A stretch of DNA of 56,279 nucleotides from Streptomyces sp. SID10853 (GCF_010548145.1 NZ_JAAGLN010000014.1:1-56279), one strand, 5' to 3'; counted from the first letter of the stretch, positions 42,961 through 51,882 are shown. Notes: generated by a model not told the origin, from the sequence alone. Made by a program: numbers and translations.

Positions 42961-44550
42961 ATGGACACACCTCGTTTCGGTATCCCCGAGAAGCTCGCCG
43001 GCCGGATGAGTATGGCCGAGCAGCACGAGTACCTCCGCACCCGGCTCAGCCGGCGCGGAGTGCTCCGTACGACAGCGGCGGGTGCCGCGGTCACCGTCGC
43101 CGGTGCCGGCACCGCGCTGGGCGCGCAGTCCGCGTACGCCGCACCCGTGCGGTCGGCTCCGGCGCACGCCCCCGCCCACTCCACGCCGGCCGTCGACGGC
43201 TCGCTGGTCGCACCGTTCGGCAGGCACCTCGCCTACGGCGCCGACCCCAGGACACAGATGCGGGTCTCCTGGCAGGTCCCGTTCGCGGTGAAGCGGCCGT
43301 ACATCCGGATCGGCACATCGCCCTGGGACCTGAGCCGGAAGATCAGCGCCGAGGTGCGGCACCTGACGACGCCCAGCCTGAACGGCGGCAAGATCGCCGC
43401 AGCCGAGCAGTTCTACGTACACGCCGGACTCGACCGGCTGCGGGCGGGGACGACGTACTACTACGGCGTCGGGCACGACGGCTTCGACCCGGCCGACCGC
43501 CGCAATCTGGGCACGCTCGGCACCTTCCGCACCGCGCCGTCCCGCGCCGAGTCCTTCACCTTCACGGCCTTCGGCGACCAGGGCGTCAGCTACCACGCGC
43601 TCGGCAACGACCAGCTGCTCCTGGGCCAGAACCCGGCGTTCCATCTGCACGCGGGCGACATCTGCTACGCGGACCCGTCGGGCTCGGGCCAGGAGACGGA
43701 CGCCTACGACGCCCGCACCTGGGACCAGTTCCTGGCGCAGACGGAGACCGTCGCGAAGACGGTGCCGTGGATGGTGACCACCGGCAACCACGACATGGAA
43801 GCCTGGTACTCCCCCGACGGCTACGGCGGCCAGAACGCCCGCTGGACACTGCCGGACAACGGCCCCGACCCGGTCAACCAGCCCGGTGTGTACTCGTTCG
43901 TGCACGGCAATGTCGGGGTCGTGGCGCTGGACGCCAACGACGTCTCGTACGAGATCCCCGCCAACTACGGCATCAGCGGCGGCAAGCAGACCCGCTGGCT
44001 TGACCGCCGCCTGGCCGAACTCCGCGCGAACCGCGACATCGACTTCGTCGTGGTCTTCTTCCACCACTGCGCGTTCTCGACGACGAACTCGCACGCGTCG
44101 GAGGGCGGGGTGCGGGACGAGTGGGTGCCGCTCTTCGAGAAGCACCAGGTGGACCTGGTCATCAACGGCCACAACCATGTGTACGAGCGCACGGACGCGA
44201 TCCTGCGGAACAAGGTCGCGCGCAAGGTGCCGGTCGGCGAGCGGACGGACCCGACGCGGGACGGCATCGTGTACGTGACCGCGGGCGGTGCGGGCAAGTC
44301 GCTGTACGACTTCCCGGCGCCGGACAGCTACGAGGGCCACCTCCACGAGCAGGAGAGCGTGCCCACCTATCACTGGGTGAAGGGCGGCGCGAAGGCGACC
44401 GAGACCGTGGAGTGGTCGCGGGTGCGCTACACCGGCTACTCGTTCCTCGCGGTAGAGGTGACGACCGGCCGGCAGGCGGCGCTCAAGGTCAGCGCGCTCG
44501 CCGAATCAGGCGAGCGCATCGACCACTTCGAGATCCGCCGGGGCCGCTGA
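42961..44550 (+). CDS. Tat-exported purple-acid-phosphatase-like metallophosphoesterase
   Basis: 529-aa secreted phosphatase. Tat signal SRRGVLRTTAAG at about residues 30-41, with cleavage after the AYAAP region. A fibronectin-III-like N domain (QMRVSWQVPF, YYYGVGHDGF) precedes the metallophosphoesterase domain: AFGDQG, LHAGDICYAD (GD), TTGNHDME (GNHD), VVVFFHHCAFSTTNSH and INGHNHVYER (GHxH). This layout is that of purple acid phosphatases, which release phosphate outside the cell. ATG 42961 begins MDTPRFGIPEKLAGRM. A hairpin follows at 44585-44616. Confidence 0.9.
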   Translation: MDTPRFGIPEKLAGRMSMAEQHEYLRTRLSRRGVLRTTAAGAAVTVAGAGTALGAQSAYAAPVRSAPAHAPAHSTPAVDGSLVAPFGRHLAYGADPRTQMRVSWQVPFAVKRPYIRIGTSPWDLSRKISAEVRHLTTPSLNGGKIAAAEQFYVHAGLDRLRAGTTYYYGVGHDGFDPADRRNLGTLGTFRTAPSRAESFTFTAFGDQGVSYHALGNDQLLLGQNPAFHLHAGDICYADPSGSGQETDAYDARTWDQFLAQTETVAKTVPWMVTTGNHDMEAWYSPDGYGGQNARWTLPDNGPDPVNQPGVYSFVHGNVGVVALDANDVSYEIPANYGISGGKQTRWLDRRLAELRANRDIDFVVVFFHHCAFSTTNSHASEGGVRDEWVPLFEKHQVDLVINGHNHVYERTDAILRNKVARKVPVGERTDPTRDGIVYVTAGGAGKSLYDFPAPDSYEGHLHEQESVPTYHWVKGGAKATETVEWSRVRYTGYSFLAVEVTTGRQAALKVSALAESGERIDHFEIRRGR

Positions 44551-44584
44551 ACGCTCTACGAACGGCTCCGGCGAGGACCTTCGC

Positions 44585-44616
44585 AACCGCCCTGCGCCGC
44601 AAGGCGCGGGGCGGTT
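44585..44616. terminator. bidirectional hairpin between phosphatase and small ORF
   Basis: AACCGCCCTGCGCC (44585-44598), loop GCAA, GGCGCGGGGCGGTT (44603-44616) pair over 14 bases with one mismatch or wobble; TTTC follows on the plus strand. The convergent 45-aa gene ends one base beyond the stem. Confidence 0.8.
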
Positions 44617-44754
44617 TCAGTGCCCGGTGGAGCCGCCGTTGTCACGGCGGTCGAGTGCACGCTGGAGGGCGGCTGCCGCGTTCTTGCGGTCGGACTCGCC
44701 CGAACGAGCTGCGCGGGCGGTGTGACGGACGCGGCGGACTGTCGTCTCGGCCAT
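44617..44754 (-). CDS. 45-aa small basic protein, function unknown
   Basis: A short frame encoding MAETTVRRVRHTARAARSGE to DRRDNGGSTGH. ATG 44754 is preceded by AAGGAG at a 9-base spacing, a very good ribosome site, and the frame ends exactly at a terminator hairpin. The codon bias is Streptomyces-like. The middle (SDRKNAAAALQRALDRRDN) should form a charged amphipathic helix. No family name is known to me. It is real by ribosome site, codon use and terminator rather than by homology. Confidence 0.65.
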   Translation of the reverse strand: MAETTVRRVRHTARAARSGESDRKNAAAALQRALDRRDNGGSTGH

Positions 44755-44986
44755 GGGGATCGACTCCTTGAAGCAAGGGGGATATCGATGCGCCGGAGGA
44801 GGCGGGGAGCGGGCGCCGCAGGGGTTACCTGCACAGGGGCGCTGCTCACGACCGCCAGTCGCTGGGTCGAGCGAGACGTTCGGCTTCTATAAAGCTAGGG
44901 GAGCCGGGCCGTCCTGTCTCCACAATTACTCGGACTTCCTACTATCTGAGACGCGATCATGAACCGGCATGGCGATCTAGGTTGCA

Positions 44987-45000
44987 TACCTATCTAGGTA
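44987..45000. promoter_or_regulatory. PadR operator candidate
   Basis: TACCTATCTAGGTA is TACCTA and its complement around TC, ending 16 bases before the padR-like start. A second ATCTAGGT lies at 44975-44982. It sits where a transcript start would be, fitting an autoregulated leaderless gene. The 232 bases between the small ORF start and here show no further gene. Confidence 0.7.
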
Positions 45001-45016
45001 GTGGTCCACTGTTCGT

Positions 45017-45364
45017 ATGGCCGCCGACCGCAGATCCAGCTGGCTCAAGGGCGTTCTGGACCTCCTCGTTCTCTCCTGCCTCACCAACGGCGAGAGCTAC
45101 GGATACGAGATCACCAAGGCGCTTGCCTCCGCCGGGCTCGGCGAGATCAAGGGCGGGACGCTCTATCCCGTACTGAACAGGCTCGAAGAGGCCGGACTGG
45201 CCTCCGGGGAGTTCCGGGCCACGGAGCGGGGGCCGGGGCGGCGCTACTACCGCCTCACCGCGGCCGGCCGGCGGGCCCTTGCCGAACAGAGCGCCTCCTG
45301 GCTGGAGTTCCACAGAGCCGTGCAGGCCACGCTGTATCCAGGGGGAACAGGGGACATGTCATGA
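45017..45364 (+). CDS. PadR-family regulator
   Basis: 115-aa PadR winged-helix regulator: LKGVLDLLVLSCLTNGESYGYEITKALASAGLGEIKGGTLYPVLNRLEEAGLASGEF, then RRYYRLTAAGRRALAEQ, the standard family signature. ATG 45017 has no ribosome site (CCACTGTTCGT precedes), so the mRNA may be leaderless. The end overlaps the next gene (ATGTCATGA). It probably represses this two-gene operon through the palindrome upstream. Confidence 0.93.
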   Translation: MAADRRSSWLKGVLDLLVLSCLTNGESYGYEITKALASAGLGEIKGGTLYPVLNRLEEAGLASGEFRATERGPGRRYYRLTAAGRRALAEQSASWLEFHRAVQATLYPGGTGDMS

Positions 45365-46095
45365 CGCGATACTTCGACGAACTCGCCGCCGCACTGCGCT
45401 CGCACGGCAGACCCGGGGAAGAGGTGGCGGCCACCGTCGCGGACCTCTCGGGCTATCTCGCGGAGACCGGCAGGGGCCCGGAGGAGGAGTTCGGCCCGGC
45501 AGGACTCTTCGCGGAACGACTCACCGGGGGCGGCGGGACGGGGGAACCGGGAGCCGGAGCCGAGACCTGGAAGTGGACCTGCGACATCTACACGGACCGC
45601 AGGCATCTGAACTTCTACGGGGACCAGGGCTGGGAGGTCGAAGGCCTGGACCGGCTGGGCCGTTTCGTCTGCCGCCGCGACCGGGACGCGGCACTGCGCT
45701 GGGAGTACCGGCGGGAGGCCGCGAACAACGCGGCGGAGCGCGACACCCTCACGACCGGCCTCGCACCCGACGGCTGGGAACCGTGCGGGCACTGGTTCTT
45801 CTTCATGTACTTCAAGCGCCCCAGGGCCGCCGAAGCGGGCCCGGACGCCGCCCTGAACGCCGCCCCGGGCCCCCCGGACCAGCACCTGTTCTTCGGTGAC
45901 CGCTCCCGCGGAAAACTGAAACAGGCGGGCCTGGCGGCGGCTGTCTCGGGCGCGGCGACGTTCACGGTCATCCACTTCGGCGCCGATGCCGCCGCACTCC
46001 CGATCCTGATCGGTGCCGCGATCGCGGTACCGATCGGCGGCTTCCTCGGCTGGCACCGGGTCAAACGGGATGTGATCCGGGGCATCGAGGACTGA
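45361..46095 (+). CDS. membrane protein with HAAS-like N terminus, PadR partner
   Basis: 244-aa protein. The first 55 residues (YFDELAAALRSHGRPGEEVAATVADLSGYLAETGRGPEEEFG) resemble the HAAS helical signalling domain commonly encoded beside PadR regulators. The middle is soluble with a WTCDIYTDRRHLNFYGDQGWEVEGLDRLGRFVC segment, reminiscent of DUF2812. Two C-terminal membrane helices follow (LAAAVSGAATFTVIHFGA and ALPILIGAAIAVPIGGFLGW). ATG 45361 overlaps the padR stop, so the two are coupled. It probably relays a membrane signal to the regulator. Confidence 0.78.
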   Translation: MTRYFDELAAALRSHGRPGEEVAATVADLSGYLAETGRGPEEEFGPAGLFAERLTGGGGTGEPGAGAETWKWTCDIYTDRRHLNFYGDQGWEVEGLDRLGRFVCRRDRDAALRWEYRREAANNAAERDTLTTGLAPDGWEPCGHWFFFMYFKRPRAAEAGPDAALNAAPGPPDQHLFFGDRSRGKLKQAGLAAAVSGAATFTVIHFGADAAALPILIGAAIAVPIGGFLGWHRVKRDVIRGIED

Positions 46096-46145
46096 GGGGC
46101 CGGGAACGAACACCCTTCTCCCCGGGCCGTTGACGCGCGGCGGGC

Positions 46146-46771
46146 TCAGCGGTTGACGGCCTGGATCTCCTGGACCCTGACGGGCTGATCGTCGCCGTAC
46201 TCACCGTCGGGCAGGGTGCCTCCCGCACCACCGGTCCCCGTCCAGCTGATCTTCCAGGTGGCGGTGGCGCAGGTTGAAGGTGCCATCTCCCGAAGAGCGC
46301 TGGTAGACAACGCCGCACGGCGGAGTCAGATTCGCCTTGCCCGGCGCATACGGCTGACCGATGGAGCCGTTCTTCATGGCACATTCACCGGACGCGGGAA
46401 GCACCTGCGCGTCGTCGACGCCGGGGTCCAGACGGAGCGCGTCCGGCTCGGCCGTGGTGGTGGCCTCGGCATGAAAGCCGGCGACATCGAGCGAGGCGGT
46501 GACGGAGACAGGCTTGAAGTCGGCCTTGTCCAGCCATGCCCAGGTCGGCAGATTCACCTTGCTGGCACCGGCCGGGGCGAGACTGACCTTGATCCCTGGG
46601 ACCTGCATCTGCCGCTCTCCCTTCCGGACATCATTGCGAGATCCGGGTCATGGGTGGCGGACACTCTGACGCCTTACCGGAATTGCTGGAGTCTTCAGCA
46701 CGGGCAGGGACAGCGATCACCCAAAGCCGCGCGCTACCGATAGCAGACCAGGACCGGCTTGCGTATCCCCG
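46146..46771 (-). pseudogene. decayed secreted protein gene (companion of the lipoprotein)
   Basis: No single frame covers this gene. Remnants in order on the reverse strand: a signal-peptide-like LWVIAVPARAEDSSN near 46710 without a start codon and soon stopped; then the frame to 46201 with KVNLPTWAWLDKADFKPVSVTASLDVAGFHAEATTTAEP and CGVVYQRSSGDGTFNLR; then, after a one-base shift near 46270, TATWKISWTGTGGAGGTLPDGEYGDDQPVRVQEIQAVNR ending at 46146. This is a common Streptomyces secreted family, as I recall it, usually encoded after a small lipoprotein. At least one frameshift plus loss of the N terminus make it a pseudogene. Confidence 0.7.
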
Positions 46772-47448
46772 TCACATGCACTGCGCGGCCTCCCCCTGCA
46801 CCTTGACCTCCTCGGCACGCCAGAGGCCAGTGACGCCGTCCGCAGCACTCATGCCGATCTGCCAGAAGTAGAAGTCCTTGACGCTCTTGGTGGTCCGGGT
46901 GACTTCTCCGCTCTTGACGTTCTTGCTGTAGAGCTTCGATCCGTCGCTGCAGAAAGTAACAACAAGGCTCTTCTTGCCTCCGACCGACTGCACCTTGGGG
47001 TCGTAGTATTTCCGCTCCCCGGTGACAGTCATCCCGCATCAGCATGCTGAGTGATCTGATCCCGCGCATACTCCTGGGCGGGACTCTGGAATTCGGAGTA
47101 GAACTTGTACGCGGGGTCGTTCTTGTTTTGCTTGACGATTCCGTGCTCGACGGCACGGATGAAGTTCTCCGCGTCTCCCAGAGCCGCGGTCCGGACCGGG
47201 TCCTTCAGACGGGGTGTGGTGAACACAAACTTGACGTCTCCAGGAAGGCTCACATCCGGCCGGTCGATAGCGGGAGCGTTACTCGCCTCAGGCTTACTCG
47301 GCGCCGCCGTCTTCTTCGTTCCCCCGTCATCCGCGCCCGCACCCTTGTCGTTGTCCGACCCCTTGCTTCCGCCTCCGCATCCGGTCAGCAACAGCGCAGC
47401 GGCCGCCGTGAGCGAGACGACGGCGGGCAGGACATGACTGCGGTTCAC
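46772..47448 (-). pseudogene. small lipoprotein gene split by a one-base frameshift
   Basis: The first part (47448-47029) encodes a lipoprotein signal (VVSLTAAAALLLTGC lipobox), a Lys/Pro/Ala linker and a domain ending ARDQITQHADAG. The second (47032-46772) continues MTVTGERKYYDPKVQSVGGKKSLVVTFC. Together they read as one domain of the usual family form, interrupted by loss of one base at about 47030, where the stop TGA and an ATG overlap. It is either a pseudogene, a sequencing error, or two coupled polypeptides; the decayed neighbour favours decay. Confidence 0.65.
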
Positions 47449-47520
47449 TCGTAACTCCCGGTGAGGCGAGGGTCCTTTGAGTCAGAGGATCGTACTCGTA
47501 CCGGCGTGCCACAGGGGCTC

Positions 47521-47724
47521 TCAGCCCATCCGCCCGGCGAGAAATCGCCGCTCGGTGTCGGCTTCGGCCTCCGTGACCTCCTTGAGGTGAGCTGCGCGCT
47601 GCCGCCGCACACCCGCGAGGAAGCCATGCGCCTGTCTGGACGCACCTGCGGCGATGTCCCTCCGACACCTCGTTACAGGGGCCGCCCAGACACCAGAACG
47701 CCCCGGCTCGCCCCGACTTTGCAT
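47521..47724 (-). CDS. hypothetical small ORF or gene remnant
   Basis: A 67-codon frame with high GC at third positions in its second half (AHLKEVTEAEADTERRFLAGRMG before the stop). The first half is less convincing and no ribosome site is clear. It may be the 3' remnant of a longer gene in the same decayed area. No family is recognised. The remainder of the gap 47449-47796 shows nothing else I can support. Confidence 0.25.
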   Translation of the reverse strand: MQSRGEPGRSGVWAAPVTRCRRDIAAGASRQAHGFLAGVRRQRAAHLKEVTEAEADTERRFLAGRMG

Positions 47725-47796
47725 AGCTGTCGGAGCAATCCGGGGCGTCCCTCGCCACTCGTCACCCTGCGCTCTTCAGGACCCGCCAAGTGCGGG

Positions 47797-49047
47797 CTAC
47801 TGCACCTTGGCCGCGTTCCTGCGGCGCAGGGCGAACACCAGGGCGCCGCCCGCCGCCACCGCGGCCACGCCGGCTCCCGTGAGCAGCGGGGTGTTGCTGG
47901 AGGCGCCGGTCGACGCCATCGTGCCGGTCGCGTCACCGCCCGTCGTGGCGCCGCCCGTGGTGGAGGTGGAGCCCGAGGTGCCCGTGCCGCCGGTGGACTG
48001 GGCGTGGGTTCCGCTCTGTGTGGCCGTGCCTCCGGTGTGCGCACCATCCGTCGTCGTGCCCGAGGACGAACCGCCCGTCGACGAGCTGCCGTTGGTGCTG
48101 CTCGACGAACCGGAGCCCGAGCCGTTGCCCGGTGCGGGGTCCGTGACGTCGAGGGTGAGCTTCGCCTTGTCGTTGGAGGGGTTCTTGTCGAAGGCCGGGT
48201 GGATGTCGTACACCGACGTGGCCTTGACCTCGCTCGACGTGTCCTTCGCGCCCTTCTCGATCCGCAGCACGAACTTGTACGCGTTGAGCGAGCCCACCTC
48301 GTAGATGTGCTCGGGCGGCAGGCAGACGTACTTCCGCTTGCCCGGTGCGGAAGGCCCGCTCGGGCCGTCGATACCGAAGGGCATGCAGTCCTTCGGGACC
48401 TCGACAGCCGTCGTGCCCTCGGGGATGTCGACCATCACGGCGGGCTGGTCGTCGCTGGTGTTGTCGTCGATCCAGCCGGGGCCGTCGTTGCGCAGCCCGG
48501 CCGTGACGGTGACCTGGTCGCCCGGCTTGCCCTTCGCGGTGTCGCCGACCGCGGCGAGGTCGGCCGTGTTGTCGGCGGTGACCGGGAGCGAGCGGTAGCT
48601 GGTGTCGGTCGACCCGGACGCCGGGTCGCCGCCCGCGGTGCCCGTGCCGTACTCCACGTTCTCCAGCAGCGCCTTCGGCAGCACCTTGAAGTCGACGGGC
48701 GCCGTGAAGTGCTGACCGGGCTCAAGCACCTTGTCGTAGTGGCAGACGGCCACGGAGACCTGGTCGCTGTCGGTGGAGTACGTGCAGCCGGCGGCGTGCT
48801 CGGGGAAGGCCAGACCGCGCGTGATCCGCAGGCGCATCGTGACACCGTCCGCGGGTGCGTCGCCCTGGTTGGTGAAGGTCAGGGAGTCCGTCCGGACCTC
48901 GCCCGGCTTCCAGGGATCGCTGGACAGCTCGGACACCACGAGGGACGGGCCTGCCGCGTCAGCGGCCTGCGCCTGGACGGCCGGTGCGAGGGTTACGGCA
49001 AGCAGAGCGGCCGCGACGGCGGACACGGAGCTGATGCGGTGACGCAA
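47797..49047 (-). CDS. cell-wall-anchored surface protein with LAxTG-like sorting signal
   Basis: 416-aa exported protein. Sec signal RHRISSVSAVAAALLAVTLAPAVQA, then two beta-sandwich-like units (VVSELSSDPWKPGEVRTDSLTFTNQGDAPADGV; LAAVGDTAKGKPGDQVTVTAGLRNDGPGW, a typical DUF11-like pattern). A Ser/Gly/Thr stalk of about 90 residues follows, then a C-terminal sorting signal MASTG, hydrophobic helix LLTGAGVAAVAAGGALVFAL and RRRN. MASTG differs from the usual LAxTG by Met for Leu. TTG 49047 is chosen because AGGAG lies 8 bases upstream; ATG 49071 would add 8 residues before the signal. Likely a structural or adhesive cell-wall protein. Confidence 0.85.
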   Translation of the reverse strand: MRHRISSVSAVAAALLAVTLAPAVQAQAADAAGPSLVVSELSSDPWKPGEVRTDSLTFTNQGDAPADGVTMRLRITRGLAFPEHAAGCTYSTDSDQVSVAVCHYDKVLEPGQHFTAPVDFKVLPKALLENVEYGTGTAGGDPASGSTDTSYRSLPVTADNTADLAAVGDTAKGKPGDQVTVTAGLRNDGPGWIDDNTSDDQPAVMVDIPEGTTAVEVPKDCMPFGIDGPSGPSAPGKRKYVCLPPEHIYEVGSLNAYKFVLRIEKGAKDTSSEVKATSVYDIHPAFDKNPSNDKAKLTLDVTDPAPGNGSGSGSSSSTNGSSSTGGSSSGTTTDGAHTGGTATQSGTHAQSTGGTGTSGSTSTTGGATTGGDATGTMASTGASSNTPLLTGAGVAAVAAGGALVFALRRRNAAKVQ

Positions 49048-49161
49048 AATGATTCTCCTGTATGAGGTCATGAACGCGTATCAACACTTGGATGCGCGAA
49101 AGGTGAACGAAGTTGCGCGTGAACACCGGACCATCACCATCGCGGCACCTCACGGTCACAT

Positions 49162-51744
49162 TCACACCGTGACGGTCTCGATCCCGTCGGGTACGCCGTC
49201 GAGGCTCCGCACCACCCCCTCGCTCACCCGGAGCGTGGTGAGGTGCGGGAACGCGCTCAGCCAGTCGAGGCCCACCCCCAGGTCGTACGCGAGCCACAGC
49301 CCGGTCAGCCGTTCGGCGACGATCTCCTCCAGCAGTTGGTCCGGTGTGAACATCCCGGAGATCTGCACCCGCGGCCGTCCGCCCAGCCGCCGCAGCGCAT
49401 GCAGCTCCGACAGGTCCGACACCGGGAAGTCGAGCCCGTCCTCGTCGAGATGGGCGATGATCTCGTCCGCGTACGTGTCGGTGTCATAGCGCCGCCAGGC
49501 CCCCGCCAACTGGGAGCGCACGGCCCACGACGAGCGGTCCCGCATCCGCACGAGATAGCCGATGGCCCGGTCGTCCGCCACCGATGTCGCGGTGACCGCG
49601 AGCCGGTGCGCCTCGTCGTCGGAGACCGTGGCCGGGTCGGGGAGCATCTCCAGGACGATCGGCCCGATCCAGCCGAGCGCACGGGCCCCTTCGAGCGTGG
49701 TCGGCCTGGCGAGGTCCCGGGTGTAGCGGTGCACCCTGGCCCGTACGGCGGGGTCGAGCTCCGTCGCGTGTTCGAGGCTGGCCGCCGCGAGCAGTTTGCG
49801 GTGCCGGGACTCCACCGGGCGCGCGCCCTTGCGTGCGGCGATCAGTCCGTCCAGCAGATAGGCGCACTCGTCGGGCCTGGCGAGTGCCACCGACATCCGG
49901 ACCACCTCCTCCCAGTCGTCCTGGTGGGCGTGGTTGATCAGGAAGTCGAAGTCGTGCCGTTCCACGGCGGCGCGGGCGCTCAGATAGTCCTGGAAGGTCC
50001 GGTGCACGAAGTCCACCGAGCCGGGTGTGGGCTCACGCAGCAGCCCCGTCCGGTTGAGCAGATGGCGGTAGATCTCCTCGGGACCGCCCTGCTCGGCTGC
50101 GTGCGGGATGGCCGGCAGATGCTGGGCGAGGGTGTCCACCGCGACCGAACGGTCCATCTCGGAGCGGCCGTTGACGAGCATCCAGTGGGCGAGCTTCTGG
50201 AGCAGCTGGACCTTCGGCTCCTGGGTGAGGTCGATGCCGTCGGTGGGGTGCATGTCGCGTTCCCGGTCGCGCCGTTCGAGCAGCATGGACAGGGCCGCGT
50301 CGTACAGCGCCTTGCGGCCGCGCGGCAGATAGCCGCGGCGGTCCCGGTGCAGGGCGCAGATCAGCCCGCACATCAGCGGGTTGGTGGCGAGCCGGCCCAG
50401 ATCGCGGTTGAGCCGGACCGCGCCCAGCAGGGTCTGCTCGTAGTTCTCCAGCCGGTCGAGGTCGGTGGCCCCCTCCCGGGCCGCCCGGTGCCAGCGCTGG
50501 ATGAACGCGGCGACCCCCTCGCGGCTGAGCGGCGAGAGCACCAGTTCGGTGAAGCCCTCGGACGCCAGCCAGTTCTCCCGTACGGCGGAGGGCCGCGAGG
50601 TCAGCAGCCAGACATTGCCCGGGTAGAGGGCGAGCAGCCTGCGCAGTTCGTGGCGGAGCTGCTCGCGGTCCTCCTCGGACGACTCGTCTATGCCGTCGAC
50701 CAGGAGCAGCCCACGCCCGTCGGACATGACGTGGTCGGCCCAGCCCGCCGGCTGGGAGCCCGCGCCGGGGTAGCGGGCGGCGGAGAGGAACTCGTCGGGC
50801 ACCGGGAACCCGCCGTCGCCGAACCGCCGTACGGGCAGCACGAAAGGCACCCGGCCGCGCAGCCCGGCCAGCTTCGCGGGCAGGGCGTCCCGGGCGATCG
50901 CCACCGCCAGCCACTGCACGAGGGTCGTCTTCCCGGAGCCCGCCACCCCGCGCAGCAGCACCCGGTCCCGGCCGGACAGCGCCTGTTCGGCCGGGAGCGC
51001 GGGCTGCGGCGGGGCGGCCCCGGTGGCGCCGAACTCCGCCTCCAGGCTGAGGTAGGCGGTGTCCAGCGGCCAGCTGTCCGGCGAGTGGGCGAGCTCTATC
51101 CCGAAGATGGTCAGGTGGTTGTGGCCCGCGATGATGTCGCGCGCGTACCTCTCCTCGAAGGCGGTGTCCTCGGCCGACCGGCCGGGAAAGCGCCGGGTCA
51201 GCACGCCCATCTGCTCGCTCAGCCGCCCCAGTTGGCGGGTCTGCTCCACGAGCGACGACGCGACGAAGGTGGAGCGCTGGGTGAAGAAGTGCAGGATGTG
51301 CAGGCAGGCGGTCTCCACGAGAGCCGCGTGGAACCGCGCTCCGTCGGCGGACAGCTCGCGGCCGGCCCCCGGTTCGGCGGCGGTGAGCAGCCCCGCGAAC
51401 TCCCTGGTGCCCAGCCGCACCGCCTGCAGGTCGTCGATCTCGATGGTGCCGAGTGCGCCCAGGGTCCTGGACACCGCGTCGGCGACCGCCTGCTCCTCGT
51501 CCGCGCCGATGGGCCGCTCCCCGGGGCCTGCGGACTGCAGCGCGCGTTCGACCAGGGTCTGCGCGAGTGCGGTGAGGTCACGGCGGCCGAGGGTCCGCTT
51601 CTCGCCCCGGAAGGAGACCAGGCCGGAGATCCGTACGGGACGGTCGACCACCCCCGCGCCCGGCCCCTCCTGGACGAAGAGCTTCTTCACCAGCGGTACG
51701 ACGACACTTGAGGCAAGTTTGGTGGCGAGTGTTGCGGGCTCCAC
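49162..51744 (-). CDS. NACHT-domain NTPase (bacterial NLR-like)
   Basis: 860-aa STAND ATPase. An N-terminal helical domain of about 250 residues (LATKLASSVVVPLVKKLFVQEG opening, as in the NNH type common in actinomycetes) precedes the NACHT module: Walker A LLRGVAGSGKTTLVQWLA at about residue 262, Walker B GLLLVDGIDESSEED at about 347, sensor LLTSRPSAV, and the conserved helix NPLMCGLICALHRD. A winged-helix-like segment has FVHRTFQDYLSARAA at about 578. The last 280 residues are repeat-like with a possible leucine-rich end (LTTLRVSEGVVRSLDGVPDGIETV). GTG 51744 has GGGGGAG upstream. Relatives sense phage infection; here that is inferred only. Confidence 0.88.
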   Translation of the reverse strand: MEPATLATKLASSVVVPLVKKLFVQEGPGAGVVDRPVRISGLVSFRGEKRTLGRRDLTALAQTLVERALQSAGPGERPIGADEEQAVADAVSRTLGALGTIEIDDLQAVRLGTREFAGLLTAAEPGAGRELSADGARFHAALVETACLHILHFFTQRSTFVASSLVEQTRQLGRLSEQMGVLTRRFPGRSAEDTAFEERYARDIIAGHNHLTIFGIELAHSPDSWPLDTAYLSLEAEFGATGAAPPQPALPAEQALSGRDRVLLRGVAGSGKTTLVQWLAVAIARDALPAKLAGLRGRVPFVLPVRRFGDGGFPVPDEFLSAARYPGAGSQPAGWADHVMSDGRGLLLVDGIDESSEEDREQLRHELRRLLALYPGNVWLLTSRPSAVRENWLASEGFTELVLSPLSREGVAAFIQRWHRAAREGATDLDRLENYEQTLLGAVRLNRDLGRLATNPLMCGLICALHRDRRGYLPRGRKALYDAALSMLLERRDRERDMHPTDGIDLTQEPKVQLLQKLAHWMLVNGRSEMDRSVAVDTLAQHLPAIPHAAEQGGPEEIYRHLLNRTGLLREPTPGSVDFVHRTFQDYLSARAAVERHDFDFLINHAHQDDWEEVVRMSVALARPDECAYLLDGLIAARKGARPVESRHRKLLAAASLEHATELDPAVRARVHRYTRDLARPTTLEGARALGWIGPIVLEMLPDPATVSDDEAHRLAVTATSVADDRAIGYLVRMRDRSSWAVRSQLAGAWRRYDTDTYADEIIAHLDEDGLDFPVSDLSELHALRRLGGRPRVQISGMFTPDQLLEEIVAERLTGLWLAYDLGVGLDWLSAFPHLTTLRVSEGVVRSLDGVPDGIETVTV

Positions 51745-51882
51745 AGCGTTCTCCCCCTGACTGCGACGCACCGGCCGACAGACCGGCGGGCGGGCGGGGC
51801 GCCCGGATGCGGCGGGCGCGCGCCCGGTGTGAAGGACGCCACGCGCGCCCCGAACGGTTCACCGTACGCCCCCTGTTGGGGA

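Noticed and set aside
45001..45360. Extension of the HAAS-like gene upstream in the same frame through padR
   Set aside because: The frame is open but overlaps padR fully; the ATG at 45361 overlapping the padR stop is the natural start.
47699..47749. ACGCCCCGG ... CCGGGGCGT inverted repeat considered as a tRNA or terminator
   Set aside because: No tRNA arms or TTCGA-type loop fit, and the 33-base loop is too long for a convincing terminator.
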